Source of the DNA: Streptomyces gelaticus | Lineage (GTDB): Bacteria; Actinomycetota; Actinomycetes; Streptomycetales; Streptomycetaceae | NCBI RefSeq assembly: GCF_014649535.1 | Contig: NZ_BMTF01000004.1 | Coordinates: 238,900 to 302,899, forward strand | Length of the DNA: 64,000 nucleotides | Direction: 5' to 3' | Shown: positions 8,289 to 17,614 of the stretch, piece after piece | Numbering within the stretch: position 1 is the first letter of the stretch | Layout: each line of letters begins with the position of its first letter | Program-made: the position numbers and the translations under genes | The notes under the pieces: model-generated | What the model saw: only the letters and a program-made list of their open reading frames with translations | The model's database searches: none | What the model was told of the DNA's origin: nothing

Positions 8289-8948
8289 CTACGCGTACGT
8301 CGTGATGTCGTCGATCACCGAGAACCCCAGCCCGTACGCGCTCATCCCCCGCCCGTACGCCCCGATGTGCACCCCGCCGTGCGCCGATCCCGCGAGTACC
8401 CAGCCGAATTCGGACTCGCGGTAGTGGAACGGCACCGGGATGCCGTCCACCGGCAGTGACAGCACGGACCACGCGGGGCCGTCCAGGTCGTCGGCGAGTT
8501 CGAACGCCGTCTCCGTCTGCTGGTCCAGCCAGTCGTCGCGCAACGCGTGATCCATCTGCGAGGGCCAGGTACAGGCGAGCAGACCCGACCCGGCCAGCCA
8601 GGCCGCGGAGGACGCCGTAGTCGCGTCCAGCACCCCCGTGCCGTCACCGCTGCGCCGCACCGGGCTGCTGGCCATCGACACGACGACGGCGAACCGTTGC
8701 TTCTCGGCGCCCGCCTCGGCCCGGACCGACGGTTCGTCACCGTGACCGATGGAACCGTGCTGCACCGTGCCGTCCGCCGCGGTGCCCACCTGCATCAGCC
8801 GGCGCGGCCCGGTGAAGGCCTCGTCCAGTCCGTACCAGGGAAACGTGGCTGCCAGATAGCCGTCGACAGTACGCCGGGTCGCCGGCACCCCCTCTGCGGT
8901 GACTGTGCCCGGCGCATCTTCCGCGCCCACCCGACTTGTCGTCCCCAT
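8289..8948 (-). CDS. Conserved hypothetical protein next to tatB
   Basis: A 219-residue soluble protein with no signal peptide or long hydrophobic stretch. It contains ordered-looking segments (VDGYLAATFPWYGLDEAF; GPAWSVLSLPVDGIPVPFHYRESEFGWVLAGSAHGGVHIGAYGRGMS). I do not recognise a family. It follows the tatB gene in the same direction with a 120-bp gap. The corresponding place in M. tuberculosis holds unrelated conserved genes, so this may be a Streptomyces-specific insertion in the block. Confidence 0.7.
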   Translation of the reverse strand: MGTTSRVGAEDAPGTVTAEGVPATRRTVDGYLAATFPWYGLDEAFTGPRRLMQVGTAADGTVQHGSIGHGDEPSVRAEAGAEKQRFAVVVSMASSPVRRSGDGTGVLDATTASSAAWLAGSGLLACTWPSQMDHALRDDWLDQQTETAFELADDLDGPAWSVLSLPVDGIPVPFHYRESEFGWVLAGSAHGGVHIGAYGRGMSAYGLGFSVIDDITTYA

Positions 8949-9068
8949 CTGCCCGGCCGCCTCCTCGATCCGTTGGGTCCGGATCGGCCCGCCCCCCAGC
9001 GGGCGTACTCACAACCGGACAGATGGAGAATAGCCATAGCCTCCGGACGAGCCGGGATTGGCCGGGGG

Positions 9069-9554
9069 TCAGGTGGCGTCGGCGTCGAACGGCGGCCGGT
9101 CGTCCTTGCCGGGCTGCTCACGCTTCTTGAGCAGGTCCGGAGCGCCCGGGGAGCCGTTGGCTGCGGTGATCGCCGAGGCGCCCGACACGCCGCTCCTGGA
9201 GTCCGCGGACTCCAGGTCCTTGCTCTCCCGGCCGTTCACCGCGTCGGTGACCTCGGCCAGATCCTTGCGCAGGTCGAAGCTCTCCCGGATCTCCTTCAGC
9301 CCCAGGTCGTCCTTGCCCTCCATGAGCTGCTTGCGGACGAACGTCTTGGGGTTGAGGTCCTCGAACTCGAAGTCCTTGAACTCCGGACCCAGCTCCGTAC
9401 GGATGTCCTCCTTGGCGTTCTCGGAGAACTCACGGATCTTGCGGATGAAGCGCGAGGCGTCCTGGATAACCTTCGGCAGCTTGTCCGGGCCGAAGATCAG
9501 CACGCCCAGAATCGCGAGCGTCAACAGCTCGAGTGCGCCTATGTCATTGAACAC
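9069..9554 (-). CDS. tatB: Sec-independent protein translocase subunit TatB
   Basis: A 161-residue TatA/B-family protein. One N-terminal transmembrane helix (residues about 6-21, GALELLTLAILGVLIF) is followed by the family hinge FGPDKLPKVI and an amphipathic helix (ASRFIRKIREFSENAKEDI), then a long acidic C-terminal tail, the layout that separates TatB from shorter TatA. It would form the substrate-receptor complex with TatC for folded, twin-arginine exported proteins. It sits downstream of the sigma factor/anti-sigma/HtrA genes, as in the mycobacterial sigE locus. An AACAGGG precedes the ATG. Confidence 0.93.
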   Translation of the reverse strand: MFNDIGALELLTLAILGVLIFGPDKLPKVIQDASRFIRKIREFSENAKEDIRTELGPEFKDFEFEDLNPKTFVRKQLMEGKDDLGLKEIRESFDLRKDLAEVTDAVNGRESKDLESADSRSGVSGASAITAANGSPGAPDLLKKREQPGKDDRPPFDADAT

Positions 9555-9652
9555 CCTGTTGCTCCTCGTGTTCTCCGAGACCGTGTCGGTCGAGGTCCGG
9601 ACCCGCCCACGGTACCCGTCGAAACTGTCCGCGCGGTAGCGTCACGGGGCTG

Positions 9653-11305
9653 TCACGTGCCGCTTGCCGAGCCGAGCGTCACAGAGATGGACAGGTCTTT
9701 ACCACCGCGCGTCAACGTGAGGTCCAGACGGTCTCCCGGGCGGTGCGCGCGGATCTTCACGATCAGCTCCTCGCCGCTGTGCACCCGTCGGCCGTCGACC
9801 TCGGTGATGACGTCACCGGGCATGATCCCGGCCTTGGCCCCGGGTCCGCCCGGCGTCACCGCAGGCTTGCCCGCCGCACCCTTCGACTCGACCCTGGCGC
9901 CGTCCCCGGCGTACTTCATGTCCAGCGTGACGCCGATCACCGGATGGGTGGCCTTTCCGGTGTTGATCAGCTCCTCGGCGACCCGCTTGCCCTGGTTGAT
10001 CGGGATGGCGAAGCCGAGACCGATGGAACCCGCCTGGCCGCCCTCCTCCGCCGAGCCGTTGTCGGCAGCGCGGATGGCGCTGTTGATGCCTATGACATGG
10101 GCGTCGGTGTCGACGAGCGGACCGCCGGAGTTGCCCGGGTTGATCGGCGCGTCGGTCTGCAGCGCGTCGACGTAGCTGATGTCGCTGCCGTCGCCCTTCT
10201 CGCCGCCCGCGGTGATCGGCCGGTCCTTGGCGCTGATGATGCCGGAGGTCACGGTGTTGGAGAGATCGAAGGGGGCGCCGATGGCCACCACCGGGTCACC
10301 GACCTGCACATTGTCGGAGTTGCCCAGCGGCAGCGGCTTGAGGCCGGAGACACCGGTGACCTTGACCACGGCCAGGTCGTAGCCGCTGTCCTTGCCGACG
10401 ACCTCGCCGCGCGCGGTCTCCCCGCCGCTGAACGTCACGGTGATCTCGCCGCCCTGGCCTGCTGGGGCGACGACATGGTTGTTGGTGAGGATGTGGCCGG
10501 AGCCGTCGAGGACGAAGCCGGTGCCGGTGCCGGACTCGGTGGTACCGCTGACGTGGAGGGTGACCACGCTGGGCAGGGCGCTGGCGGCGATGCCGGCGAC
10601 GCTGTCGGGGGCCCGGCCACCGCTGCTGCGGCCGGCCTGCGGGAGCTCGACCTGGGTGAGGCCGCCGTTGCGCTCGATGTAGGCCCCGATGCCGCCGCCG
10701 ATGCCGCCCGCCACCAGTGCGAGCAGCACTGCGCCGACGAGGAGGGAGCCGCGCCGGCTCTTCTTGCGGCCGGTGCCGGCCCCGAGCGGCGGGCCCGGGT
10801 TGGTGAGCGGCTGCCTGGGCGCACCCCAGGGGTCGTACTGGAGCCACTGCGTGGACGCCGCCTGGGGCGGCTGGGCGTGGGACTGCTGGGCTGCGTGCGG
10901 CAGCGGTGTGGGGGCGGGCGACGTGGGGATGCCGGCGCCGTTCGTCCCCGTGTACTGCGGGGGTACGGGGGTGCCGTGTGCCGGGGTCGGGACCGGCCGC
11001 TGCACGGGTGGTGCGGGCGCCCAGGGGCCGGGGCCGCCGTAGGGCGGGGTGCTGTACTGGTCGGGCTCGTGCAGCGGCGTCACCGGCGGCACGGCCGGCG
11101 CGGCGGCGGGCACGGCGGCCGACGGTCCGGGCGCCGGGGACCGGGGCGGCGCGTCGGCCGGGGGCGTCTTGGGCACCGTCGGGTCCGCCGCGGGCACCGT
11201 GTCCTCGGCGAGGGACGGTTCGTCCGGCGCTGTGCGGGTGGCATTTCCCGCCGTGGGCCGGCTCCACCACTTCGCCTTCGACCCGGTGGACTTCCCGTCT
11301 TCCAT
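9653..11305 (-). CDS. Membrane-anchored HtrA/DegP-type serine protease with PDZ domain
   Basis: A 551-residue trypsin-like S1C protease. It has a long Pro-rich cytoplasmic N terminus (residues about 20-200) and one transmembrane helix (SLLVGAVLLALVAGGIGGGIGAYI). The extracytoplasmic protease domain shows catalytic His in LTNNHVV, Asp in SGYDLAVVKV and Ser in NPGNSGGPLV. A C-terminal PDZ follows (GPGAKAGIMPGDVITEVDGRRVHSGEELI). ATG 11305 is chosen because GGGGAG precedes it; a TTG at 11383 would add 26 unlikely residues. It would degrade misfolded exported proteins during envelope stress. It lies 111 bp downstream of the anti-sigma gene, probably in the same regulon. Confidence 0.9.
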   Translation of the reverse strand: MEDGKSTGSKAKWWSRPTAGNATRTAPDEPSLAEDTVPAADPTVPKTPPADAPPRSPAPGPSAAVPAAAPAVPPVTPLHEPDQYSTPPYGGPGPWAPAPPVQRPVPTPAHGTPVPPQYTGTNGAGIPTSPAPTPLPHAAQQSHAQPPQAASTQWLQYDPWGAPRQPLTNPGPPLGAGTGRKKSRRGSLLVGAVLLALVAGGIGGGIGAYIERNGGLTQVELPQAGRSSGGRAPDSVAGIAASALPSVVTLHVSGTTESGTGTGFVLDGSGHILTNNHVVAPAGQGGEITVTFSGGETARGEVVGKDSGYDLAVVKVTGVSGLKPLPLGNSDNVQVGDPVVAIGAPFDLSNTVTSGIISAKDRPITAGGEKGDGSDISYVDALQTDAPINPGNSGGPLVDTDAHVIGINSAIRAADNGSAEEGGQAGSIGLGFAIPINQGKRVAEELINTGKATHPVIGVTLDMKYAGDGARVESKGAAGKPAVTPGGPGAKAGIMPGDVITEVDGRRVHSGEELIVKIRAHRPGDRLDLTLTRGGKDLSISVTLGSASGT

Positions 11306-11416
11306 ACTCTCCCCGCAACTGCCGCGACTGGCCTCTGCACGCCCCGACCGGGGCGTCCCTCCAGAACTGCTCCCGGAATTCAACCAGGTTTGCGAATCCT
11401 TGCGCAGACCGCCGGG

Positions 11417-12448
11417 TCAGCGCCCGGACGAAAGCGGCAGACCGCGATCGGTGGGCGTGGGAAGGGTCGAGGCCGACGGCTGCGCCCAGGGCGGTGGCGA
11501 CGACTGTGTCCCGGACGGTGACACGGAGGGGGACGGTGACTGCGCGGCGAGCCGCCCGAACACCTCGGCGAAGAGCGGGGTGGTGCCGGTCGGACGTATC
11601 AGAGGCGGCGCGGACGCATTGGTCAGCAGGTGAGCGGCGAAAGGATTCCCCGCGAGGCTCGCGGTGGCGACCGCCGCGGGAGTGGCGGAGGGCACCGCCG
11701 TCGCGACGCCCGGCACGGCCGACGGGGCCTCGGCGGCCGAGCGCTCACCCGCACTCCTGGTGGCCAGCGTGCCGTGGCTGCCACCGCCGCGACGGCTCAC
11801 CGAGCCGCCGCTCTCCCCGCGCGAAGGCGCGTCGAGCGGTGTCACGGCGTTTCCGCCGCCCGAGGCACGGGCCGCGGAGCCGGGGCCCGCGCCCGTCGGC
11901 AGGGCCCCGCCGAGGGCGATGGCCGCCAGCGAGACCGCACTCGCCGCCGCGAACGCGAATCTCCGGCCGCGCCAGGGCGAGCGTTCTCCCTCGCGGCCCA
12001 CCTCGTGGATCCGGAAGACGGAACGGGAGGAACCGCCCGGCAGCACGGTGGTCGGGCCGTGCGGGGCCGGGAGGAAGCCGAAGCCGCCGAGCGACCGGTC
12101 CCCCGGCGATTCCGGGCGGCTGCCGGACGGCTGGATCACGGGGAGGAACCCGTCGCCGAAGCGCCCGGAGCCGCCGAATGGTCTGTCCTGTCTGTCGTCG
12201 TCACCCCCCGGACCCCCGGGAAGGCCCTGCAGCCGGGCGAGGAACCCCTCGGACGGCGACGGCGGGGCGGACTGGGCGAAGACACTCTTCAGGCGCCGCT
12301 GCGCCGCTGCCTCGGCCTTGCACTTGGCGCAGGTCGCGAGGTGGGCGAGCACCCGCTCGCGGGCGTCGTGTTTCAGCTCGCCGTCGACAAGCGCGGCGAG
12401 GCGGTCCCCCAGGTGTTGTTCCGCGGGGGTCGGACCTGTGCCACTCAC
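11417..12448 (-). CDS. Zinc-binding anti-sigma factor (RseA-like)
   Basis: A 343-residue partner of the adjacent ECF sigma factor. The N-terminal cytoplasmic domain has the ZAS motif HLATCAKC (His-x3-Cys-x2-Cys) at about residues 36-43, which binds zinc and wraps the sigma factor. After a Gly/Pro-rich linker there is one membrane helix ([20 protein letters not shown], about 178-198), then a low-complexity Ser/Gly/Ala-rich extracytoplasmic part. The GTG start overlaps the sigma stop (GTGA, 12445-12448), so the two are translationally coupled. Length is well above the 150 residues of M. tuberculosis RseA because of the low-complexity tail. Confidence 0.85.
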   Translation of the reverse strand: MSGTGPTPAEQHLGDRLAALVDGELKHDARERVLAHLATCAKCKAEAAAQRRLKSVFAQSAPPSPSEGFLARLQGLPGGPGGDDDRQDRPFGGSGRFGDGFLPVIQPSGSRPESPGDRSLGGFGFLPAPHGPTTVLPGGSSRSVFRIHEVGREGERSPWRGRRFAFAAASAVSLAAIALGGALPTGAGPGSAARASGGGNAVTPLDAPSRGESGGSVSRRGGGSHGTLATRSAGERSAAEAPSAVPGVATAVPSATPAAVATASLAGNPFAAHLLTNASAPPLIRPTGTTPLFAEVFGRLAAQSPSPSVSPSGTQSSPPPWAQPSASTLPTPTDRGLPLSSGR

Positions 12449-13206
12449 GCCGTTCCGCCCTCCCCCGCCAGGACCGCGCCCGCCAGCGAGCGCTGCTCGG
12501 CACGGGCCTCGGGCGAACGGTGCCGCAGCGCCTTGCGCAGATGCGAGCGACCGCGGTGGATACGGCTGCGCACGGTGCCGAGCTTCACGCCGAGCGTCGC
12601 GGCGATCTCCTCGTACGAAAGACCCTCGATGTCGCAGAGCACGACGGCGGCACGGAACTCGGGCGCGAGGGTGTCCAGCGCCTGCTGCACGTCCGCGTCG
12701 AAGTGGGTGTCGTTGAAGACCTGCTGCGGGGACGGCTCACGGCTCGGCAGCCGCTCGGCGGCGTCGTCGCCGAGGGAGTCGAAGCGGATCCGCTGCTTGC
12801 GACGGACCATGTCCAGGAACAGGTTGGTCGTGATGCGGTGCAGCCAGCCCTCGAACGTGCCCGGTGTGTAGGTCGACAGCGACCGGAACACCCGGACGAA
12901 GACCTCCTGCGTGAGGTCCTCGGCGTCGTGCTGATTGCCCGTCAGTCGGTAGGCGAGGCGATAGACCCGGCCGCTGTGCGTGCTGACGATCTCTTCCCAT
13001 GAAGGTGGCGTCCACGCCTGGGAGTCCGCATCTGAGGCGAAGGTCGCGGTCGTTGCGGAGACGGTGGAAGAACGGTCAGCAATGTTGGTCACGGATTTCG
13101 GCTCACCCGCCGACCTGAGAAAGCGCCGCAGCACTCCTCCCCGATCCACAGGCGCAGCCGCACCTCCCCTATCGGCTCTGGTGGTGTCCAGTGGAGCCCC
13201 TACCAT
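12445..13206 (-). CDS. sigE: ECF RNA polymerase sigma factor, SigE-type envelope-stress regulator
   Basis: A 253-residue group 4 sigma factor with only regions 2 and 4. Region 2 is around residues 70-135 ([26 protein letters not shown], then [17 protein letters not shown]), and the region 4 helix-turn-helix is near 190-235 ([25 protein letters not shown]). ATG 13206 has GAGG about 6 nt upstream; starts at internal GTGs cannot be excluded because the first 60 residues are low complexity. It is held by the coupled anti-sigma and followed by HtrA and TatB genes. The symbol follows the mycobacterial orthologue; the S. coelicolor gene named sigE is a different ECF sigma. Confidence 0.88.
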   Translation of the reverse strand: MVGAPLDTTRADRGGAAAPVDRGGVLRRFLRSAGEPKSVTNIADRSSTVSATTATFASDADSQAWTPPSWEEIVSTHSGRVYRLAYRLTGNQHDAEDLTQEVFVRVFRSLSTYTPGTFEGWLHRITTNLFLDMVRRKQRIRFDSLGDDAAERLPSREPSPQQVFNDTHFDADVQQALDTLAPEFRAAVVLCDIEGLSYEEIAATLGVKLGTVRSRIHRGRSHLRKALRHRSPEARAEQRSLAGAVLAGEGGTA

Positions 13207-13388
13207 AGCGACCTCGCCCGTTAGCTCCGGATAAGCCTTTTTCCTGCTGGGGCCGGGGATCGCCCCGGGAACCGCCGGCCCATGGCTCCCGGACCCGATC
13301 CGCGGGCCGATTCCACAGGCTCTCCCCTGCCCCCTCATAACGCCCGGTCCCATCTGCGGGTTCCCGGGCGCAGCGGATACAGTCACCG

Positions 13389-14054
13389 TTGCGCCAACTA
13401 CGGGGACAGGAGAGGGTCATTACCGCCAACCGGCAGACGAGCTGGGCGTTCGCCGACGCCTTTGTCGCCGAGGACGAAGCACTGCACTGGGCCCGTGACC
13501 GGGCCCGGGAGGTGGGGCTGCGCTCGGTGTCGCCAGGTACCGGCGCCGCGCTGCGCTTGCTCGCTGCCACGACGGATGCCAAAGCGGTGGCCGAAATCGG
13601 CACCGGGACGGGCGTGTCCGGGCTCTATCTGCTGCACGGAATGCGGCCCGACGGCGTGCTGACCACCGTCGACCCGGAGCCCGAGCGCCAGCAGTTCGCC
13701 CGCGAGGCGTTCCGGGCCGCGGGCTACGCCGCCAACCGGGCCCGCTTCATTCCCGGCCGCGCCCTGGACGTCCTGCCCCGGCTCGCGGACGGCGGATACG
13801 ACCTGGTGTTCTGCGACGGCGACCGGCTGGAGAGCCTGGACTGTCTCGCTGAATCGTTGCGCCTGCTGCGCCCCGGCGGCCTGGTCTGCTTCGAGGGCGT
13901 CTTCGCCGACGGTCGTACGGTCGACTCCGCGGCGCAGCCCGCGGAGGTGCTGCGGCTGCGGGAGCTGCTGCGCGCGGTGCGCGAGAGCCAGGAGCTGATG
14001 GCGACGCTGCTGCCGGTGGGCGACGGGCTGCTGTGCGCGGTGCGCAGGGGCTGA
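13389..14054 (+). CDS. SAM-dependent O-methyltransferase
   Basis: A class I methyltransferase of the catechol/caffeoyl-CoA type. The SAM motif I is [16 protein letters not shown] and the acidic loop is VDPEPERQ, followed by YDLVFCDGD with the family's Asp, and [15 protein letters not shown]. It is divergent from the sigma gene, as Rv1220c is from sigE. The start is unsettled. TTG 13389 is the first start codon of the frame and coincides with the transcription start expected from TACAGT at 13378-13383. A strong AGGAG (13408-13412), however, sits 6 nt before an ATT codon at 13419, where family homology begins. The reported coordinates use TTG. Substrate unknown. Confidence 0.85.
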   Translation: MRQLRGQERVITANRQTSWAFADAFVAEDEALHWARDRAREVGLRSVSPGTGAALRLLAATTDAKAVAEIGTGTGVSGLYLLHGMRPDGVLTTVDPEPERQQFAREAFRAAGYAANRARFIPGRALDVLPRLADGGYDLVFCDGDRLESLDCLAESLRLLRPGGLVCFEGVFADGRTVDSAAQPAEVLRLRELLRAVRESQELMATLLPVGDGLLCAVRRG

Positions 14055-14121
14055 GGCCCGCCCGCTACGGGGCCCCGCCCGCGCCCCGGTCGGGCCGCTC
14101 GCCCGTGAAAGGCGGTGAACG

Positions 14122-14162
14122 CATCACTGCCCCGGCACGGACACCGTGCCGGGGCAGTGATG
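14122..14162. terminator. Bidirectional terminator
   Basis: A perfect 19-bp stem (14122-14140 with 14144-14162) around a 3-nt ACA loop, located between the convergent methyltransferase and DUF3117 genes. It contains the palindromic core CCCCGGCACGG. Confidence 0.92.
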
Positions 14163-14180
14163 AAGTGTGGGCGCCTCTGC

Positions 14181-14348
14181 TCAGCCGACGACCTTCTTGA
14201 GGGCATCGCCAAGTGCATCGGCCTCGTCCGGCGTCAGCTCCACGACAAGCCGACCGCCGCCTTCGAGCGGAACGCGCATGACGATGCCCCGCCCCTCCTT
14301 GGTCACCTCGAGCGGGCCGTCGCCCGTCCGCGGCTTCATGGCCGCCAT
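14181..14348 (-). CDS. DUF3117 small protein
   Basis: A 55-residue protein starting MAAMKPRTGDGPLEVTKEGR and ending ADALGDALKKVVG, the near-invariant actinobacterial DUF3117 family (Rv1211 in M. tuberculosis). It has a compact beta-beta-alpha pattern, no signal and no membrane segment. AAGGGGA is about 6 nt upstream of the ATG. Function unknown; its extreme conservation across Actinobacteria suggests a core cellular role. It lies near tag and folP2 as in mycobacteria. Confidence 0.92.
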   Translation of the reverse strand: MAAMKPRTGDGPLEVTKEGRGIVMRVPLEGGGRLVVELTPDEADALGDALKKVVG

Positions 14349-14661
14349 GCTCGTTCCCCTTCCTGAAACCAGCTCATCGCAACCGGCGGCCCCATGACAG
14401 GCGCTGTGTCACCGGCATCGAACACATTGCTTCCAAGCCATTATCCCGCATCACAGACCCCGATGACCAACATCGGTCGGCATCGCTTGCGCAACGCGCT
14501 CTCGCAAAACCACCCAATTCGGCGATCGGCCTGCGATACTCCGCCGCCCGCACCCCCGCTTCGGGACTCAATTATTAGACGCAGGTCACATACCGGCTCC
14601 CTCCCGAGTCGGCCATGCTTGCCTGGACAGGCATTGCCCGAGGTGCGAAGGGGACAGAGAA
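14349..14661. other. 313-bp divergent intergenic region
   Basis: Separates the leftward DUF3117 gene and the rightward enoyl-CoA hydratase gene. It is less GC-rich than its surroundings (for example TTCAATTATTAGACG near 14563-14582) and must hold both promoters. I see no tRNA, clear operator or conserved RNA element. Confidence 0.4.
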
Positions 14662-15474
14662 ATGGCCGACCACATGGCGGACAGCGTGCTCTTTGAAGTG
14701 AGCGACGGACTCGCGACGATCACGATCAACCGTCCCGACGCGATGAACGCCATGAACACCGCGGCCAAGGTAGCGCTCCGCGACGCGCTGGAGTCCGCGG
14801 CGGCCGACCCCGCGGTACGTGCCGTTCTGCTCACCGCGACCGGGCGGGCGTTCTGCGTCGGCCAGGATCTGAAGGAGCACGTGGCCGCGCTCGAAAGCAC
14901 CCGCGCGTCGGGCAGCGGCAATGCGCTGAGCACCGTGCAGGAGCACTACAACCCGATCGTGCGGGCCATCACCGAGATGCCCAAGCCGGTCGTCGCCGGG
15001 GTCAACGGCGTCGCCGCCGGTGCCGGTTTCGGCTTCGCGCTCGCCTGCGACTACCGGGTGGTCGCGGACACCGCCTCGTTCAACACCTCCTTCGCCGGTG
15101 TGGCTCTCACCGCCGACTCGGGCGTCTCCTGGACGCTGCCGCGCCTGATCGGACAGAGCCGCGCCGCCGACCTGCTGCTGTTCCCGCGCTCGATCTCCGC
15201 TCAGGACGCCCGTGAGCTGGGCATCGTGAACAAGCTGGTCCTCGCCGCCGACCTGGCCGCCGAGGCCGACGCCGTGGCCCGCGCCCTGGCGTCCGGCCCC
15301 ACGGTGGCGTATGCCGCGCTCAAGGAGTCCCTGGCGTACGGCGCCGGTCACACGCTGAGCGAGGCGCTGGAGAAGGAGGACGAGCTCCAGACCCGGGCGG
15401 GCGCGTCCGAGGACCACACGATCGCGGTGCAGGCATTCCTGAACAAGGAGAAGCCGAAGTACCTCGGCCGTTAG
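14662..15474 (+). CDS. Enoyl-CoA hydratase/isomerase (crotonase) family protein
   Basis: A 270-residue crotonase-fold enzyme acting on acyl-CoA thioesters. The oxyanion-hole segments are visible: GRAFCVGQDLKEH (about residues 68-80) and the second around NGVAAGAGFGFALACDYRV (about 115-133). The usual first catalytic Glu of hydratases is not clearly placed (VALTADSGVSW instead of GL.PE.G), and Asp in TADSG resembles PaaG/isomerase-like members. So it may be an isomerase, for example in phenylacetate or fatty-acid degradation, rather than a classic hydratase. GGGGACAGAG precedes the ATG. Confidence 0.87.
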   Translation: MADHMADSVLFEVSDGLATITINRPDAMNAMNTAAKVALRDALESAAADPAVRAVLLTATGRAFCVGQDLKEHVAALESTRASGSGNALSTVQEHYNPIVRAITEMPKPVVAGVNGVAAGAGFGFALACDYRVVADTASFNTSFAGVALTADSGVSWTLPRLIGQSRAADLLLFPRSISAQDARELGIVNKLVLAADLAAEADAVARALASGPTVAYAALKESLAYGAGHTLSEALEKEDELQTRAGASEDHTIAVQAFLNKEKPKYLGR

Positions 15475-15512
15475 GGCTTGTCCGACGGCTCAGCTTTGGA
15501 CAGGGCGCGGTC

Positions 15513-16100
15513 CTACGCCCCGCCGCCGCGTGCCACGCAGTCGGCCAGGTGGTCGTCGACCAGGCCGCATGCCTGCATCAGGGCGTAGGCCGTGGTGGGT
15601 CCGACGAAGCGCACTCCGCGCTTCTTGAGGTCCTTGGCCAGCGCCGTGGACTCCGGTGTGACCGCCGGGACATCGCCGAGGGTGCGCGGGACGGGGCGGC
15701 CGGCCGGGTCGGGGGCGTAGGACCAGATCAGTGCGTCCAGCTCGCCGGCGCCCCAGCCGGCCAGCACCTTGGCGTTGGCGAGGGTCGCCTCGATCTTCGC
15801 GCGGTTGCGGATGATGCCGGCGTCGGCGAGGAGGCGCTCCTTGTCGGCGTCGGTGAACCCGGCCACCGCGGGGATCTTGAACCCGGCGAAGGCCGAGCGG
15901 AAGCCCTCCCGGCGGCGCAGGATCGTCAGCCAGGACAGGCCCGACTGGAAGGCCTCCAGGCAGAGCCGTTCGAACAGGGCGTCGTCGCCGTGGACGGGCC
16001 GGCCCCATTCGGTGTCGTGGTACGTGAGGTAGTCCTCGGTGGACAGTCCCCAGGGGCAGCGCAGTCCGCCGTCCGGTGCCGCTTCCGCGCCGCCGCTCAT
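15513..16100 (-). CDS. tag: DNA-3-methyladenine glycosylase I
   Basis: A 195-residue Tag-type base-excision glycosylase removing 3-methyladenine from alkylated DNA. The N-terminal RCPWGLSTEDYLTYHDTEWGRPVHGD carries the family's Cys, His and WG.P signature. The helix-hairpin region is FERLCLEAFQSGLSWLTILRRREGFR, and FVGPTTAYALMQACGLVDDHL is the conserved C-terminal block with a zinc-ligand His. The ATG overlaps the stop of the upstream DivIVA-like gene (ATGA, 16097-16100), so they form an operon. Confidence 0.93.
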   Translation of the reverse strand: MSGGAEAAPDGGLRCPWGLSTEDYLTYHDTEWGRPVHGDDALFERLCLEAFQSGLSWLTILRRREGFRSAFAGFKIPAVAGFTDADKERLLADAGIIRNRAKIEATLANAKVLAGWGAGELDALIWSYAPDPAGRPVPRTLGDVPAVTPESTALAKDLKKRGVRFVGPTTAYALMQACGLVDDHLADCVARGGGA

Positions 16101-16552
16101 CGCCGGGGCTCCTCTCCGGGGTGCTCCGTGGGCTGCGGGTCCTGCTCCGGTGGCTCCCACGGCGCCTTCGGGCGGTCCTCGGGCCGCTCCCCCGCCTGCT
16201 CCGGCGCTTCGGCCGGCCCCTCGACGAGGCCCGGGCCGCCGGCCGCGGTCGCCTGCGCGCCGGCCAGCGCCGATTCCAGCTCCGCGATCCGCGCGTCCCG
16301 CTCGGCGAGCTCGGCGCCGAGCCGGTCGAGCGCCTCGTCGACGTCCATCATCCGGTAGCCGCGCACGCCCACCGGGATGCGCAGCGCGTCGATGTCCGCA
16401 CGGCCGACCGGTCTCGTCGCGGGCAGCGGGTCGACCGGCTGCTCGGGCGCCACGTCCTGCAGGACGGCGCTCTTCCCCCCGCCGACCACCGCGAGGGTGA
16501 CCGCGGCCACCACCACGACCATCGTCACCAGCAAGAACCAGAACACGCGCAT
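16097..16552 (-). CDS. DivIVA-domain membrane protein
   Basis: A 151-residue protein with one N-terminal transmembrane helix (MRVFWFLLVTMVVVVAAVTLAVVGGG) and a short DivIVA-like segment (IDALRIPVGVRGYRMMDVDEALDRLGAELAERDARIAELESAL, coiled coil about residues 60-105). A Pro/Glu-rich tail follows. It matches the position and size of mycobacterial Rv1209. It would sit at the membrane with the coiled coil inside. The GGGGAG directly abuts ATG 16552, an unusual zero spacing; an ATG at 16600 has no ribosome-binding site. It is coupled to tag by ATGA. Confidence 0.8.
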   Translation of the reverse strand: MRVFWFLLVTMVVVVAAVTLAVVGGGKSAVLQDVAPEQPVDPLPATRPVGRADIDALRIPVGVRGYRMMDVDEALDRLGAELAERDARIAELESALAGAQATAAGGPGLVEGPAEAPEQAGERPEDRPKAPWEPPEQDPQPTEHPGEEPRR

Positions 16553-16734
16553 CTCCCCGGGAGCGGAAACCTGTCCGGGTCCGATCGTGCCATGCGGCAC
16601 CGACAGCCGGTGGCCGCCCCGACTGCTCCCGGGCCCCGCCGCCGGACTGCCGTCGTCGCCCGGAGGGCAGTTTGACGACAGGGCCTAAGGTCGCAGGTGA
16701 CCCACGTGGCGATCTACCAGAGGAGAAACGCGGG

Positions 16735-17607
16735 ATGCGAAGCGGTGCGCTCAGGCTGGGGCGGCGCGAATTCGGTGCGCACGAGCCGGTGATCATGGCG
16801 ATCGTGAACCGTACCCCGGACTCCTTCTACGACCAGGGGGCGACCTTCCGGGACGAACCTGCGCTCGCCCGGGTCGAGCAGGCGATCGCTCAGGGTGCGG
16901 CGATCGTCGACATCGGGGGTGTGAAGGCGGGCCCCGGCGAGGAGGTGACCGCCGAGGAGGAGGCGCGTCGCACCGTCGGGTTCGTCGCGGAGGTCCGCCG
17001 CCGCCACCCGGACGTCGTGATCAGCGTCGACACCTGGCGCCACGACGTCGGCGAGGCGGTCTGCGAGGCCGGCGCGGACGTGCTGAACGACGCGTGGGGC
17101 GGCGTCGACCCGAAGCTCGCGGAGGTCGCCGCGCGGTACGGCGCCGGTCTGGTGTGCACGCACGCGGGCGGCGCCGAGCCGCGCACCCGGCCGCACCGGA
17201 TCGCCTACGACGACGTGATGGCGGACATCCTGCGGGTGACGGTGGGGCTGGCCGAGCGGGCGGTCGCGCTCGGGGTGCGGCCCGACGGGATCATGATCGA
17301 CCCCGGCCACGACTTCGGGAAGAACACCCGGCACTCCCTGGAGGCGACGCGCCGGCTCGGCGAGATGACGGAGACCGGCTGGCCGGTGCTCGTATCGCTG
17401 TCCAACAAGGACTTCGTCGGCGAGACGCTCGACCGGCCGGTGAAGCAGCGGGTGATCGGGACACTGGCGACCACGGCCGTCTCGGCGTGGCTCGGGGCAC
17501 AGGTGTACCGGGTGCACGAGGTGGCGGAGACCCGGCAGGTGCTGGACATGGTGGCGTCCATCGCGGGGCACCGCGAGCCGGCCGTCGCGCGGCGCGGACT
17601 GGCGTGA
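16735..17607 (+). CDS. folP2: FolP2-type dihydropteroate synthase homologue
   Basis: A 290-residue TIM-barrel pterin-binding protein. The pterin-loop motif is IMAIVNRTPDSFYDQG (about residues 20-35), with DIGGVKAGPGEEV, ISVDTWR and LNDAWGGVDP further along. Canonical DHPS reads IND.SGG at the last site, so part of the active site differs. It is the second actinobacterial folP paralogue: the M. tuberculosis counterpart Rv1207 is known to lack measurable dihydropteroate synthase activity, so the true reaction is uncertain. GAGGAG lies about 9 nt before ATG 16735; a longer frame from 16672 is not needed. Neighbours match the mycobacterial locus. Confidence 0.87.
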   Translation: MRSGALRLGRREFGAHEPVIMAIVNRTPDSFYDQGATFRDEPALARVEQAIAQGAAIVDIGGVKAGPGEEVTAEEEARRTVGFVAEVRRRHPDVVISVDTWRHDVGEAVCEAGADVLNDAWGGVDPKLAEVAARYGAGLVCTHAGGAEPRTRPHRIAYDDVMADILRVTVGLAERAVALGVRPDGIMIDPGHDFGKNTRHSLEATRRLGEMTETGWPVLVSLSNKDFVGETLDRPVKQRVIGTLATTAVSAWLGAQVYRVHEVAETRQVLDMVASIAGHREPAVARRGLA

Positions 17608-17614
17608 CCGGGGC

